Source of the DNA: an uncultured Faecalibacterium sp.
Lineage (GTDB): Bacteria > Bacillota > Clostridia > Oscillospirales > Ruminococcaceae
Direction of reading: 5' to 3'
NCBI GenBank assembly: GCA_934512105.1
Contig: CAKSWQ010000033.1
Location: 1-23,598, forward strand
Length of the DNA stretch: 23,598 bases
Under the pieces are notes generated by a model. The model was given only the letters and a program-made list of their open reading frames with translations, was not told the DNA's origin and ran no database searches. The translations under genes and the position numbers were made by a program. This document shows, piece by piece, positions 12,531 to 18,541 of the stretch (its first letter is position 1; every line of letters starts with the position of its first letter).

Positions 12531-13082
12531 TCAGTGCCGGTAGGCGATGGCGCTGCGGATGCGCTCGGCCTCCGCTTCTCCGGCCAGCTGACGCACCAGC
12601 TCCAGCGCAAAGGGGATGGCACCGCCCAGACCGTAGCTGGTGGTGATATTACCGTCCACGACCACCTCGGTGTCCAGCACATGGGCACCGGCCAGCTGAT
12701 CCTGAAATGCAACGTGAGCGGTGGCGTTTTTGCCCTCCAGCAGACCCAGTGCGGCCAGCACGCTGGGTGCGGCGCAGATGGCGGCTACCTTTTTGCCCGC
12801 CTTTGCAAAGGCAACGCAGGTGTCGGTCACCGTCTTGTTGGCGGCAAGGTTCGGCGTGCCGGGAATGCCGCCGGGCAGCACCACCAGATCTACGTCGGAA
12901 TAATCGACTTCCTCTGCCAGCGCATCGGCGGTGATATGCACCTTGTGGCTGCTCAGGATCTCCCGGCTGCCGGAGGCGCTGGCAACCAGCACCTCCACCT
13001 TGGCGCGGCGGAGCAGGTCTACCACCAGCAGTGCTTCGCACTCCTCGGTGCCCTCCGCAAAAAATACAACAGCTTTTGCCAT
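12531..13082 (-). CDS. DJ-1/PfpI family protein (YajL/ThiJ-like)
   Basis: A 183-residue DJ-1 superfamily protein. The nucleophile elbow AAICAAPSVLAA carries C103, equivalent by alignment to human DJ-1 C106. GTEECEA supplies E16, equivalent to DJ-1 E18. VVLPGGIPGTPNL (67-79) is the usual glycine-rich loop. This is the full catalytic pair of the DJ-1/YajL clade, proposed to act as glyoxalase, deglycase or redox-sensing chaperone. I chose ATG 13082 because AGGAGG stands about 9 nt upstream; the frame is open 45 codons further, through the upstream terminator and part of yerC. It heads a two-gene unit with the FAH gene. No separate promoter is obvious between it and the yerC terminator. Confidence 0.9.
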   Translation of the reverse strand: MAKAVVFFAEGTEECEALLVVDLLRRAKVEVLVASASGSREILSSHKVHITADALAEEVDYSDVDLVVLPGGIPGTPNLAANKTVTDTCVAFAKAGKKVAAICAAPSVLAALGLLEGKNATAHVAFQDQLAGAHVLDTEVVVDGNITTSYGLGGAIPFALELVRQLAGEAEAERIRSAIAYRH

Positions 13083-13106
13083 AAGAAAAACCTCCTGTTC
13101 AGATCT

Positions 13107-13163
13107 TAAAAAGAAAAGCCGCGTGCCGCAGCTTTGGGCAAAGCCCTTTTGGCGGTACGCGGC
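13107..13163 (-). terminator. Terminator between the yerC-like and DJ-1 genes
   Basis: On the minus strand a 12-bp stem with one mismatch (13152-13163 with 13118-13129) encloses an inner GGGC/GCCC hairpin and is followed by TTTTCTTTTT (plus-strand 13108-13117). It starts 8 nt beyond the yerC stop. Partial read-through may feed the DJ-1/FAH pair. Confidence 0.75.
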
Positions 13164-13170
13164 CTTTGTA

Positions 13171-13464
13171 TCAGTCAGCGGACTTTTTTTCAGCTTCCAG
13201 CAGCGCACGCAGCACACTGTCCTCCGCGCTCAGCACCCGGCTGACCCGGCTGATGATGGCGCTGGACGCACCGGTCTTGTCCATGATCTCGGTGTAGATG
13301 CACTTGTCGGCCAGCAGCTCGGCAATGTTGTAGCGCTGCTCCATTGCGCTGAGCTCCGAATAGCTGCACACGTCCTGCAGAAAACGATAGCATTCCTCCG
13401 GGGTCTTGAGCTGCAGAAAAGCCCGGTACAGTCCGGAGTTGCCGGTGGGATGATCTTTCGCCAT
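13171..13464 (-). CDS. YerC/YecD family TrpR-related DNA-binding protein
   Basis: A 97-residue helical protein of the YerC/YecD branch of the Trp-repressor superfamily. LYRAFLQLKTPEECYRFLQDV, the SAMEQRYNIAELL segment and the helix-turn-helix YTEIMDKTGASSAIISRVSRVL (about 57-78) fit the family length and order. Such proteins probably act as small homodimeric transcriptional regulators; effector and targets are largely unknown, and tryptophan binding should not be assumed. ATG 13464 follows AAAGGAG. Its promoter -10 box overlaps a palindrome (13511-13530), which suggests autoregulation. It is followed by its own terminator. Confidence 0.9.
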   Translation of the reverse strand: MAKDHPTGNSGLYRAFLQLKTPEECYRFLQDVCSYSELSAMEQRYNIAELLADKCIYTEIMDKTGASSAIISRVSRVLSAEDSVLRALLEAEKKSAD

Positions 13465-13510
13465 GATAGTCTCCTTTTTTGCACAGAATGCCCGCAGACA
13501 GCGGCTTTAT

Positions 13511-13550
13511 TACACTACATCAGTGTAGTACAAACGCGGATAAATTTCAA
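13511..13550 (-). promoter_or_regulatory. Promoter with overlapping dyad operator upstream of the yerC-like gene
   Basis: On the minus strand TTGAAA (13545-13550), 17 bp, and TACACT (13522-13527) form a good promoter. Two nested dyads cover the -10 and start region: ACTACA-TCAG-TGTAGT (13514-13529) and TACACT-ACATC-AGTGTA (13511-13527). A dimeric repressor bound here would block the polymerase. YerC itself is the obvious candidate. Confidence 0.65.
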
Positions 13551-13587
13551 TGGCTATTTTGTGATTTCTCGGAAATCAATTTTCCTC

Positions 13588-13619
13588 TTAAGGCTTCCCC
13601 CGGACGGGGGAAGCCTTAA
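13588..13619. terminator. Perfect 14-bp hairpin after the GNAT gene
   Basis: TTAAGGCTTCCCCC (13588-13601) pairs with 13606-13619 over a GGAC loop, 9 nt beyond the GNAT stop. The T-run after it on the minus strand is poor, so termination is plausible but not certain. The CTTCCCCC core also occurs in family 2 repeats, so it may be a repeat fragment that was co-opted. Confidence 0.55.
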
Positions 13620-13627
13620 ATCTGCGT

Positions 13628-14122
13628 TCAGCTCAGGGTGTGCTCATACACCAGCTCGTTGCGGGGCACGGTGCCGTTTTCCTGCTCGGCGGGGCGCAGC
13701 TCGCGGTAGCGCAGCGCCTTGAAGAACTGCTGCACCGGCAGTGCCTTGGCGTGGATGGTGCACCACACCCGGCCCTTGCCCTCACCCTTGGCCAGCCGCT
13801 CACAGGTCTGCACGATATCCCGGCCGATGGCCTTGCCGCGGTACTCCGGCTTGAGGTACAGGTGCATCAGGTGCAGGGCGGTGTTCTCCATCTTCCACGC
13901 GAAGTAGCCGATGAGCTTGCCTCCCAGAAATACCAGAAAATAGTTCACATCGTTGTCGATGTCCGCTTCAATGGCGTCGGCACTTTGCAGCTCCTCCACA
14001 AGGGTGTCCAGCTGCTTTGCGGGGTAGTAGCGCTTGTAGACCTCATGCCACAGTTCGCTGGCAAGGTCGGCGGTGTTGTGGATGTATCTGGCCTTTGCGA
14101 CCAGCTTGTAATCAGGCTTCAT
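13628..14122 (-). CDS. GNAT family N-acetyltransferase
   Basis: A 164-residue GNAT-fold protein using acetyl-CoA. LVFLGGKLIGYFAWKM (63-78) and LHLMHLYLKPEYRGKAIGRDIV form the beta4 strand and the pyrophosphate-binding R/QxxGxG/A loop (YRGKAIG). The acceptor substrate is unknown. ATG 14122 follows AAGGAG at 6-7 nt spacing. The 40 extra upstream codons of the open frame run through the nitroreductase gene and are rejected. It lies 8 nt after the nitroreductase stop, so the two form a tight operon read from the promoter at 14685-14713. Confidence 0.85.
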   Translation of the reverse strand: MKPDYKLVAKARYIHNTADLASELWHEVYKRYYPAKQLDTLVEELQSADAIEADIDNDVNYFLVFLGGKLIGYFAWKMENTALHLMHLYLKPEYRGKAIGRDIVQTCERLAKGEGKGRVWCTIHAKALPVQQFFKALRYRELRPAEQENGTVPRNELVYEHTLS

Positions 14123-14130
14123 AAAACTCC

Positions 14131-14652
14131 TTATACTCTTACGATGTAATCCGGCTTGCGGGGCGCGGCGGGCTTGGGTTCGGCGGCGGGGTAGCCCAGA
14201 ATGCAGTGGCCTACGCCGATCCAGTCGCCCTCGATGCCCCACTTTTTCAGCAGTGCCTTGCCCTCGGCGGAGTCAAATTCCTCCCGGGCGCGGTTGATCC
14301 AGCAGCTGCCCAGCCCCAGCGATGCGGCGGCCAGCATCAGGTTGCCCATGACAAGGCTGCCGTCCTGCACGGCGCAGTTTGCGTGGGCATCGGCCAGCAC
14401 CACCAGAATGGTGGGTGCGCCGTACATGGGGTCGCTGTCGGCGCCCATGACGGCGGCGTTCATCCGGGTCAGCTGGGCGCGGGTAGCGGCATCCTGCACA
14501 ACCACGATCTTAGCGCTTTGGCGTCCCATGGCGCTGGCGGCGTAGGTGCCGGCCTCCAGCACGGCGTTCAGTTCGGCATCCGTGATCTGCTGGGGCTTGT
14601 AGGCGCGGCAGCTGCGGCGGCTGTGAATGGTTTGTAAAGTCTCGTTGGTCAT
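14131..14652 (-). CDS. Nitroreductase family FMN-dependent oxidoreductase
   Basis: A 173-residue nitroreductase-fold protein, a length typical of the short clostridial group. The family opening IHSRRSCRAYKPQQI (9-23) binds the FMN phosphate. TYAASAMGRQSAKIVVV, DGSLVMGNLMLAAASLGLGSCWINR and a GVGHCILGYP segment follow the family order. Such enzymes reduce nitroaromatics, quinones or flavins with NAD(P)H as homodimers; the natural substrate is not known. ATG 14652 follows AAGGAGGGG. It has a strong promoter and heads an operon with the GNAT gene. The intergenic region towards the divergent lectin gene holds a cre-like palindrome. Confidence 0.9.
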   Translation of the reverse strand: MTNETLQTIHSRRSCRAYKPQQITDAELNAVLEAGTYAASAMGRQSAKIVVVQDAATRAQLTRMNAAVMGADSDPMYGAPTILVVLADAHANCAVQDGSLVMGNLMLAAASLGLGSCWINRAREEFDSAEGKALLKKWGIEGDWIGVGHCILGYPAAEPKPAAPRKPDYIVRV

Positions 14653-14684
14653 GAAAGATCCCCTCCTTAATCGTGGATGGCTTT

Positions 14685-14713
14685 ATTGTACCACAACCTG
14701 CGCCGGAGTGCAA
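14685..14713 (-). promoter_or_regulatory. Promoter of the nitroreductase/GNAT operon
   Basis: On the minus strand TTGCAC (14708-14713), 17 bp, and TACAAT (14685-14690) with an upstream TG (TGGTACAAT). Confidence 0.75.
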
Positions 14714-14745
14714 AGTGCCTGCCAGTAAAAAACATCATCGGCTTC

Positions 14746-14759
14746 CGAAAACGTTTGCG
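14746..14759. promoter_or_regulatory. Cre-like / LacI-type operator palindrome
   Basis: CGAAAACGTTTGCG matches the Firmicute catabolite-response consensus TGWAARCGYTWNCW at 12 of 14 positions, differing only at the two ends. It lies in the divergent region 33 bp upstream of the nitroreductase -35 and 57 bp upstream of the lectin-gene -35, a position suited to regulating either. Confidence 0.4.
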
Positions 14760-14816
14760 GCGCAAAAACACGGCAGAATGCACAAAAAACAAAAGAAAGA
14801 TTATGGAAAAGCATTC

Positions 14817-14845
14817 TTGTTGCCAGCGGGCAAATCGGGTATAAT
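14817..14845 (+). promoter_or_regulatory. Promoter of the ricin-B lectin gene
   Basis: TTGTTG (14817-14822), 17 bp, and consensus TATAAT (14840-14845). The ribosome binding site AAAGGAG follows at 14862-14868. Confidence 0.75.
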
Positions 14846-14877
14846 AGGGCTACCATAGCGGAAAGGAGTTGTGCTCT

Positions 14878-15468
14878 ATGGCAAAGGCATCGCAGGTCGT
14901 CATTATGGAGGGGGAATACTACATTATCAAGTCCCCCAACGGGAAGGTACTGGAAGTAAAGGATTTCAACACGGAGAACGGCGCCGGCATCCAGCTGTGG
15001 AGCTATGCGGGCCATCCGTGGCAGCAGTGGCAGTTTGTGGACGCGGGCGAGGGACGCTGGCGCATCCAGAACCGCTTTACCGGCAAGATGATCGATCTGG
15101 CACTTGGCGGCGTGGTGGAGGGCACATGGCTGCACCAGTGGAGCCGCACCAGCGGGCTGAGCCAGTGCTGGGCGCTGGAGCCTACCCGCAGCGGACGCAC
15201 CCGCATCCGCAATGTGCTGTCGGATAAGTACATCGACCTTGTGGGCATGAACACCGCCAACGGCGCACAGGCGCAGATCTGGAACTATGTGGCGGGCGGC
15301 AATCAGGAGTGGACGCTGGAGCGCATTGACCCCGATGTTGCCCAGACCGGCAAGCGCGCCGGGGAAGCAAAAGATCCCCAGCCCACGCCCAGCCAGCGCA
15401 AGCACCAGAACGACCTGGTGCGCAAGCTGAACAGCGCAGGCAAGGGGCGTGCCGGACGCAAGGCATAA
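14878..15468 (+). CDS. Ricin-type beta-trefoil (RICIN) lectin-domain protein, apparently cytosolic
   Basis: A 196-residue protein with one full ricin-B fold (about 12-150) and a basic tail. Three Q-x-W signatures, QQW (49-51), QCW (96-98) and QEW (143-145), mark the three subdomains, so the trefoil is complete. Such domains bind galactosides or other glycans. Unusually there is no signal peptide, membrane segment or attached catalytic domain. The tail 156-196 is Lys/Arg/Gln-rich and likely disordered (PTPSQRKHQND, AGKGRAGRKA), compatible with nucleic-acid or surface binding. ATG 14878 is 9 nt behind AAAGGAG; an upstream TTG is less likely. It is transcribed alone: own promoter and own terminator. 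Its function is not predictable beyond glycan binding. Confidence 0.85.
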   Translation: MAKASQVVIMEGEYYIIKSPNGKVLEVKDFNTENGAGIQLWSYAGHPWQQWQFVDAGEGRWRIQNRFTGKMIDLALGGVVEGTWLHQWSRTSGLSQCWALEPTRSGRTRIRNVLSDKYIDLVGMNTANGAQAQIWNYVAGGNQEWTLERIDPDVAQTGKRAGEAKDPQPTPSQRKHQNDLVRKLNSAGKGRAGRKA

Positions 15469-15520
15469 ATCAAAAATCTCTCCCGCTGCTATGTGGGCAT
15501 CCGCAGCGGAGACACTTCCC

Positions 15521-15562
15521 AAAGGGCTGCTGCACAGCGTTTCATGCAGCAGCCCTTTCTTA
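15521..15562 (+). terminator. Intrinsic terminator of the lectin gene
   Basis: A perfect 14-bp stem, AAAGGGCTGCTGCA (15521-15534) with 15545-15558, is followed by TTTCTT. It has the same GCTGCTGCA core as the terminators at 111, 1960 and 5794. Confidence 0.88.
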
Positions 15563-15654
15563 TAAGAAGAGATACGGTCAGCGGCGTGCAAGGCTAACGG
15601 GCGTTGCCCCTCATCCGGCGCTGCGCGCCACCTTCCCCCGGCGGGTGAAGGCTT

Positions 15655-15861
15655 AACTCCCTCAGTCAAAACCTGATGGTTTTGCCAGCTCCCTCTGGGA
15701 GGGAGCCTCTGGCGCGCCCGGAAACTTTACACTTTAGCCAGAAGCTTTGCCGCCATGCCAAAGGCCCCATCCCAGAGGACGACTTCCCCCGGCCGGGGGA
15801 AGATGTCACCGCAGGTGACAAAAGGGGGAATCTGTCGAGCGAATGCGAGACTGGGGGAGTT
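15655..15861. repeat. Family 2 MITE-like palindromic repeat, copy 4 (divergent, long form)
   Basis: The ends AACTCCCTCAGTC and GACTGGGGGAGTT match at 12 of 13 positions as inverted repeats. Inside are CAGCTCCCTCTGGGAGGGAGCC, CCGGAAACTTTACA and CTTCCCCCGGCCGGGGGAAG (also in copies 1 and 6). A further family 2 fragment (GCGCTGCGCGCCACCTTCCCCC) lies just upstream at 15618-15640. Together with copy 5 it fills the otherwise gene-free stretch 15469-16076. Confidence 0.75.
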
Positions 15862-15870
15862 TAGGTAAGA

Positions 15871-16009
15871 ACCCCTTCCGTCATCGCCTGCGGCGATGCC
15901 ACCTTCCCCAAGGGGACGGCTTTAGCGGTGGTGGGAAAGTTTCCAGCTCAGCTCAAAGGCGTCCCCTTGGGGGAGCTGGCTGCGAACGTAGTGAGCAGAC
16001 TGAGGGGGT
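15871..16009 (+). repeat. Family 2 MITE-like palindromic repeat, copy 5
   Basis: It runs from ACCCCTTCCGTC to ACTGAGGGGGT and is nearly colinear with copy 3: CACCTTCCCCAAGGGGACGG, CTTTAGCGGTGG, AAAGTTTCC, AAAGGCGTCCCCTTGGGGG and GCGAACGTAGTGAGCAG. It starts 9 bp after copy 4 and ends 67 bp before the NUDIX start codon. Confidence 0.85.
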
Positions 16010-16076
16010 ATTGCGGGAGCGCCTGAGAGGGCGAGCACGCTGGCGAAAAAACATCGAACAAAAAGGAGACTTACCC

Positions 16077-16586
16077 ATGAACTTAGGCGCATTTATGGAC
16101 CCGGAATTTCCCATTTTCAGCACCACCCTTTGCTATCTGGAGCGGGAGGACGCTTATCTGATGCTGCACCGCATCAAAAAGCAGGACGACTACAACCACG
16201 ACAAATGGGTGGGCGTGGGCGGCAAATTTGAACGATTCGAAAGCCCGGAGGACTGCCTTGTGCGGGAGGTGCAGGAGGAAACCGGCCTTACCCTGACGCG
16301 CTACCGCGCCCGGGGACTGCTGACCTTTGTGTGGGGCAACATGACCGAGTTCATCCACCTGTACACCGCCGACCGGTGGGAGGGCGAGATGATCAGGGGC
16401 GATGCCTGCGCCGAGGGCGAATTGCAGTGGGTGCAAAAGTCTGAGGTGCAAACGCTGCCCATCTGGGAGGGGGACAAGCTCTTTTTCCGTCTGCTGGAGG
16501 AAGAGCACCCCTACTTTTCCCTCAAGCTGGTGTATGACGGCGACACCCTCAAACAGGCCGTGCTGGACGGAAAGCGCATCGTATAA
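16077..16586 (+). CDS. NUDIX hydrolase, MutT/8-oxo-dGTP diphosphatase-like
   Basis: A 169-residue NUDIX enzyme. The complete Nudix box GX5EX7REUXEEXGU is present from G49 to L71 (E55, R63, E64, E67, E68, G70) and binds the catalytic Mg2+. DKWVGVGGKFE just before it, and the ARGLLTFVW segment, resemble MTH1/8-oxo-dGTP diphosphatases, so nucleotide-pool sanitation is the likely role; other nucleoside-diphosphate substrates are possible. I chose ATG 16077 because AAAAGGAG lies 9 nt upstream; the 78 earlier codons translate repeat copy 5. No promoter is evident between the repeat and the gene, so transcription may start within the repeat block or read through. Confidence 0.9.
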   Translation: MNLGAFMDPEFPIFSTTLCYLEREDAYLMLHRIKKQDDYNHDKWVGVGGKFERFESPEDCLVREVQEETGLTLTRYRARGLLTFVWGNMTEFIHLYTADRWEGEMIRGDACAEGELQWVQKSEVQTLPIWEGDKLFFRLLEEEHPYFSLKLVYDGDTLKQAVLDGKRIV

Positions 16587-16784
16587 AAAGGTACGGATGC
16601 AGAGACCTATGGTGGGATGCAACTGTTTGGGTAAAATAGACATAAAAAGAAAAGATTTTTCAGCACTTAAATCAGGACGCGTGCAGAAAAAACAAAAAAT
16701 ACTGACAGATGTGCCATCAAATAAGGACTTTTGACGCATTTTGATAGAAAAAAGAAAAAACCACTTTCTTTTTTTGCAAAAATA
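16587..16784. other. A/T-rich intergenic stretch between the NUDIX and PTS genes
   Basis: The stretch is markedly A-rich, with several A-tracts spaced roughly a helical turn or two apart (GAAAAAACAAAAAATA, GAAAAAAGAAAAAACC). It contains an ATCAAA...TTTGAT interrupted dyad (16717-16746) just upstream of the PTS promoter. No ORF of note and no convincing terminator is visible. It reads as an upstream regulatory region (curved DNA or an operator) for the PTS gene. Confidence 0.35.
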
Positions 16785-16793
16785 TGTTACTAT
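16785..16793 (+). promoter_or_regulatory. Extended -10 promoter and leader of the PTS IIBC gene
   Basis: TGTTACTAT (16785-16793) is an extended -10. A T-rich -35 region stands upstream without a good hexamer. The leader of about 75 nt contains a weak GGACAG...CTGTCT hairpin (16810-16835) before AAGGAGG (16855-16861). Confidence 0.5.
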
Positions 16794-16871
16794 TCTGTTA
16801 CGGAACTATGGACAGCCTGCAACCAGAGACTGTCTGTAAACACAAACATTCTTTAAGGAGGAATGTGTCTT

Positions 16872-18338
16872 ATGATGAAGTATCTCCAGAAACTGGGCAA
16901 AGCTCTGATGCTTCCCGTCGCTGTGCTGCCGATCTGCGGCATCCTGATGGGTCTTGGTTATGCCCTTGCTCCGGGCGTTATGGGCGTTCCCGGTGCACCG
17001 ACTTCCGGCGCAGCATACACCGTCGGCTTCCTGCTGGTCAAGGCAGGCGGCGCTCTGATCGATAACATGGCATGGCTGTTTGCCATTGGTGCCGCTGTCG
17101 GCCTTGCTGACAACGATGGTACCGCAGGTCTGGCCGGTCTGGTCAGCTTCCTGATGATGCAGCAGCTGCTGAACCCCGGCGTGGTCAGCATGGTGCGCAC
17201 TCTGGAAGAGGGCACCGCTACCTACATCGCCTTCCAGAAGGTCGCCGGCAACTCCTTCATCGGCATTCTGGCTGCTGTTGTGGGTGCTGCCTGCTACAAC
17301 AAGTTCAAGAATATCCAGCTGCCTGACTGGCTGGCATTCTTCTCCGGCAAGCGCTTCGTTGCAATTGCTACCGGTCTGATCTCCATTCTGGTGTCCGTTG
17401 TTCTGCTGTTCGTCTGGCCCGTCATCTTTGGCGCGCTGGTCGCTCTGGGCAACGGCATCGCTGGCATGAGCGGCATCGGCGCCGGCATCTACGCCTTCCT
17501 GAACCGTCTGCTCATCCCCACCGGCCTGCACCACGCTCTGAACAACGTGTTCTGGTTCGATACCATCGGTCTGGGCGACCTGAGCCACTTCTGGGCTGGC
17601 GAGACCTCCGCTGATGTGGGCTGGAGCCTTGGTATGTACATGTCCGGCTTCTTCCCCTGCATGATGTTCGGTATCCTGGGCGCTGCTCTGGCTATGGTCA
17701 AGACCGCTAAGAACAAGAAGGCCGCCATCGGTCTGGTTCTGTCCGCTGCAATCTGCGCATTCGTCTGCGGCGTTACCGAGCCCTTCGAGTTCGGCTTCAT
17801 GTTCCTGTGCTTCCCGCTGTACGTTGTGTACTCCGCTCTGTACGGCATCTTCACCGTCATCACCTACTACTCCGGTTTCCGTGCTGGCTTCTGCTTCTCC
17901 GCAGGCGCTACCGACCTGGTGTTCTCCGCTTCTCTGCCCGCAGCTGCTAAGACTTGGATGATCATTCCTCTGGGCATCGCAGCATTCCTGGTGTTCTACT
18001 TCGTGTTCTACTTCGCCATCACCAAGTTCGACCTGAAGACCCCCGGCCGTGAGGATGACGACGAGGAAGCTGAGAAGAAGGTCGTTCTGGCCAACAACAA
18101 CTACACCGAGGTCGCTTCCGCTGTTCTGGCTGCTGTCGGCGGCAAGGAGAACGTGAAGGACGTTGGCTACTGCGCAACCCGCCTGCGCTTTGAGGTGCTC
18201 GACAACGCTAAGGTTGACGAGAAGGCTGTGAAGGCTGCCGGTGCTGCCGGTGTTATCCGTCCCAGCAAGAACGCTTGCCAGGTCATCATCGGCACCAAGG
18301 TGCAGTTCGTGTACGACGAGCTGAAGAAGATGCTGTGA
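16872..18338 (+). CDS. nagE: PTS transporter subunit IIBC, probably N-acetylglucosamine-specific
   Basis: A 488-residue membrane permease of the Glc/GlcNAc PTS family. The IIC domain (about 1-390) has some ten hydrophobic segments and the sugar-site region GVTEPFEFGFMF. An acidic linker follows, then the IIB domain with phosphorylated C434 in GYCATRLRFEV. No IIA domain is fused, so an external EIIA is required; a free EIIA(Glc) gene lies 1.5 kb downstream. GlcNAc specificity is inferred from nagA being next in line; glucose or maltose are alternatives. ATG 16872 is 10 nt from AAGGAGG (ATG 16863 is too close; 16875 also possible). Codon use is shifted towards GCT, GGT, CTG and GTC relative to neighbours, as in highly expressed genes. 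Confidence 0.88.
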   Translation: MMKYLQKLGKALMLPVAVLPICGILMGLGYALAPGVMGVPGAPTSGAAYTVGFLLVKAGGALIDNMAWLFAIGAAVGLADNDGTAGLAGLVSFLMMQQLLNPGVVSMVRTLEEGTATYIAFQKVAGNSFIGILAAVVGAACYNKFKNIQLPDWLAFFSGKRFVAIATGLISILVSVVLLFVWPVIFGALVALGNGIAGMSGIGAGIYAFLNRLLIPTGLHHALNNVFWFDTIGLGDLSHFWAGETSADVGWSLGMYMSGFFPCMMFGILGAALAMVKTAKNKKAAIGLVLSAAICAFVCGVTEPFEFGFMFLCFPLYVVYSALYGIFTVITYYSGFRAGFCFSAGATDLVFSASLPAAAKTWMIIPLGIAAFLVFYFVFYFAITKFDLKTPGREDDDEEAEKKVVLANNNYTEVASAVLAAVGGKENVKDVGYCATRLRFEVLDNAKVDEKAVKAAGAAGVIRPSKNACQVIIGTKVQFVYDELKKML

Positions 18339-18361
18339 TCCTGCACTTCTGAAAAGAATGA

Positions 18362-18389
18362 ACTGCAAAAGTCTGGTTGATTTTGCAGT
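18362..18389 (+). other. Hairpin downstream of the PTS gene
   Basis: ACTGCAAAA (18362-18370) and TTTTGCAGT (18381-18389) form a perfect 9-bp stem with a 10-nt loop, 23 nt after the stop and 6 nt before the main terminator. It may stabilise or process the 3' end of the transcript. Confidence 0.5.
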
Positions 18390-18395
18390 ATGAAC

Positions 18396-18447
18396 CGGGC
18401 CGCCGGGGGCGGGGTGCACAGCGCCCCCTCCCGGCGGCCCGCTTTTT
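18396..18447 (+). terminator. Intrinsic terminator of the PTS gene
   Basis: A perfect 12-bp GC stem, CGGGCCGCCGGG (18396-18407) with 18430-18441, contains an inner GGGG/CCCC stem and is followed by CTTTTTG. Confidence 0.9.
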
Positions 18448-18482
18448 GTGCACAGCGGTACAATGTTCACACAAAAGGACTT

Positions 18483-18509
18483 TTGAAAAAACACCCGGCG
18501 TGCTATACT
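18483..18509 (+). promoter_or_regulatory. Promoter of nagA
   Basis: Extended -10 TGCTATACT (18501-18509). TTGAAA (18483-18488) lies 15 bp upstream of the -10 hexamer, with TTTTGA at 17 bp as an alternative. Both the promoter core and the GAACGAGGT ribosome-binding segment are identical to those of the MYG1-like gene. Confidence 0.65.
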
Positions 18510-18541
18510 GGGTGAAAAGAAAAAAGAACGAGGTGTTTTGT

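Noticed and set aside
10497..13109. 870-codon plus-strand ORF covering the ROK, FAH and DJ-1 genes
   Set aside because: It is antisense to three clearly recognisable minus-strand genes with ribosome binding sites and catalytic motifs. Its length results from GC-rich third positions, and its translation is low-complexity Ala/Gly/His/Val.
13171..13464. Naming the YerC-like protein a tryptophan repressor
   Set aside because: It belongs to the YerC/YecD branch of the TrpR superfamily, for which tryptophan binding is not established, and no trp genes are nearby.
15843..16076. N-terminal extension of the NUDIX frame (peptide with GGAGCERSEQTEG)
   Set aside because: This peptide is the translation of a family 2 repeat and recurs wherever the repeat is open; the ribosome binding site is at 16061-16068.
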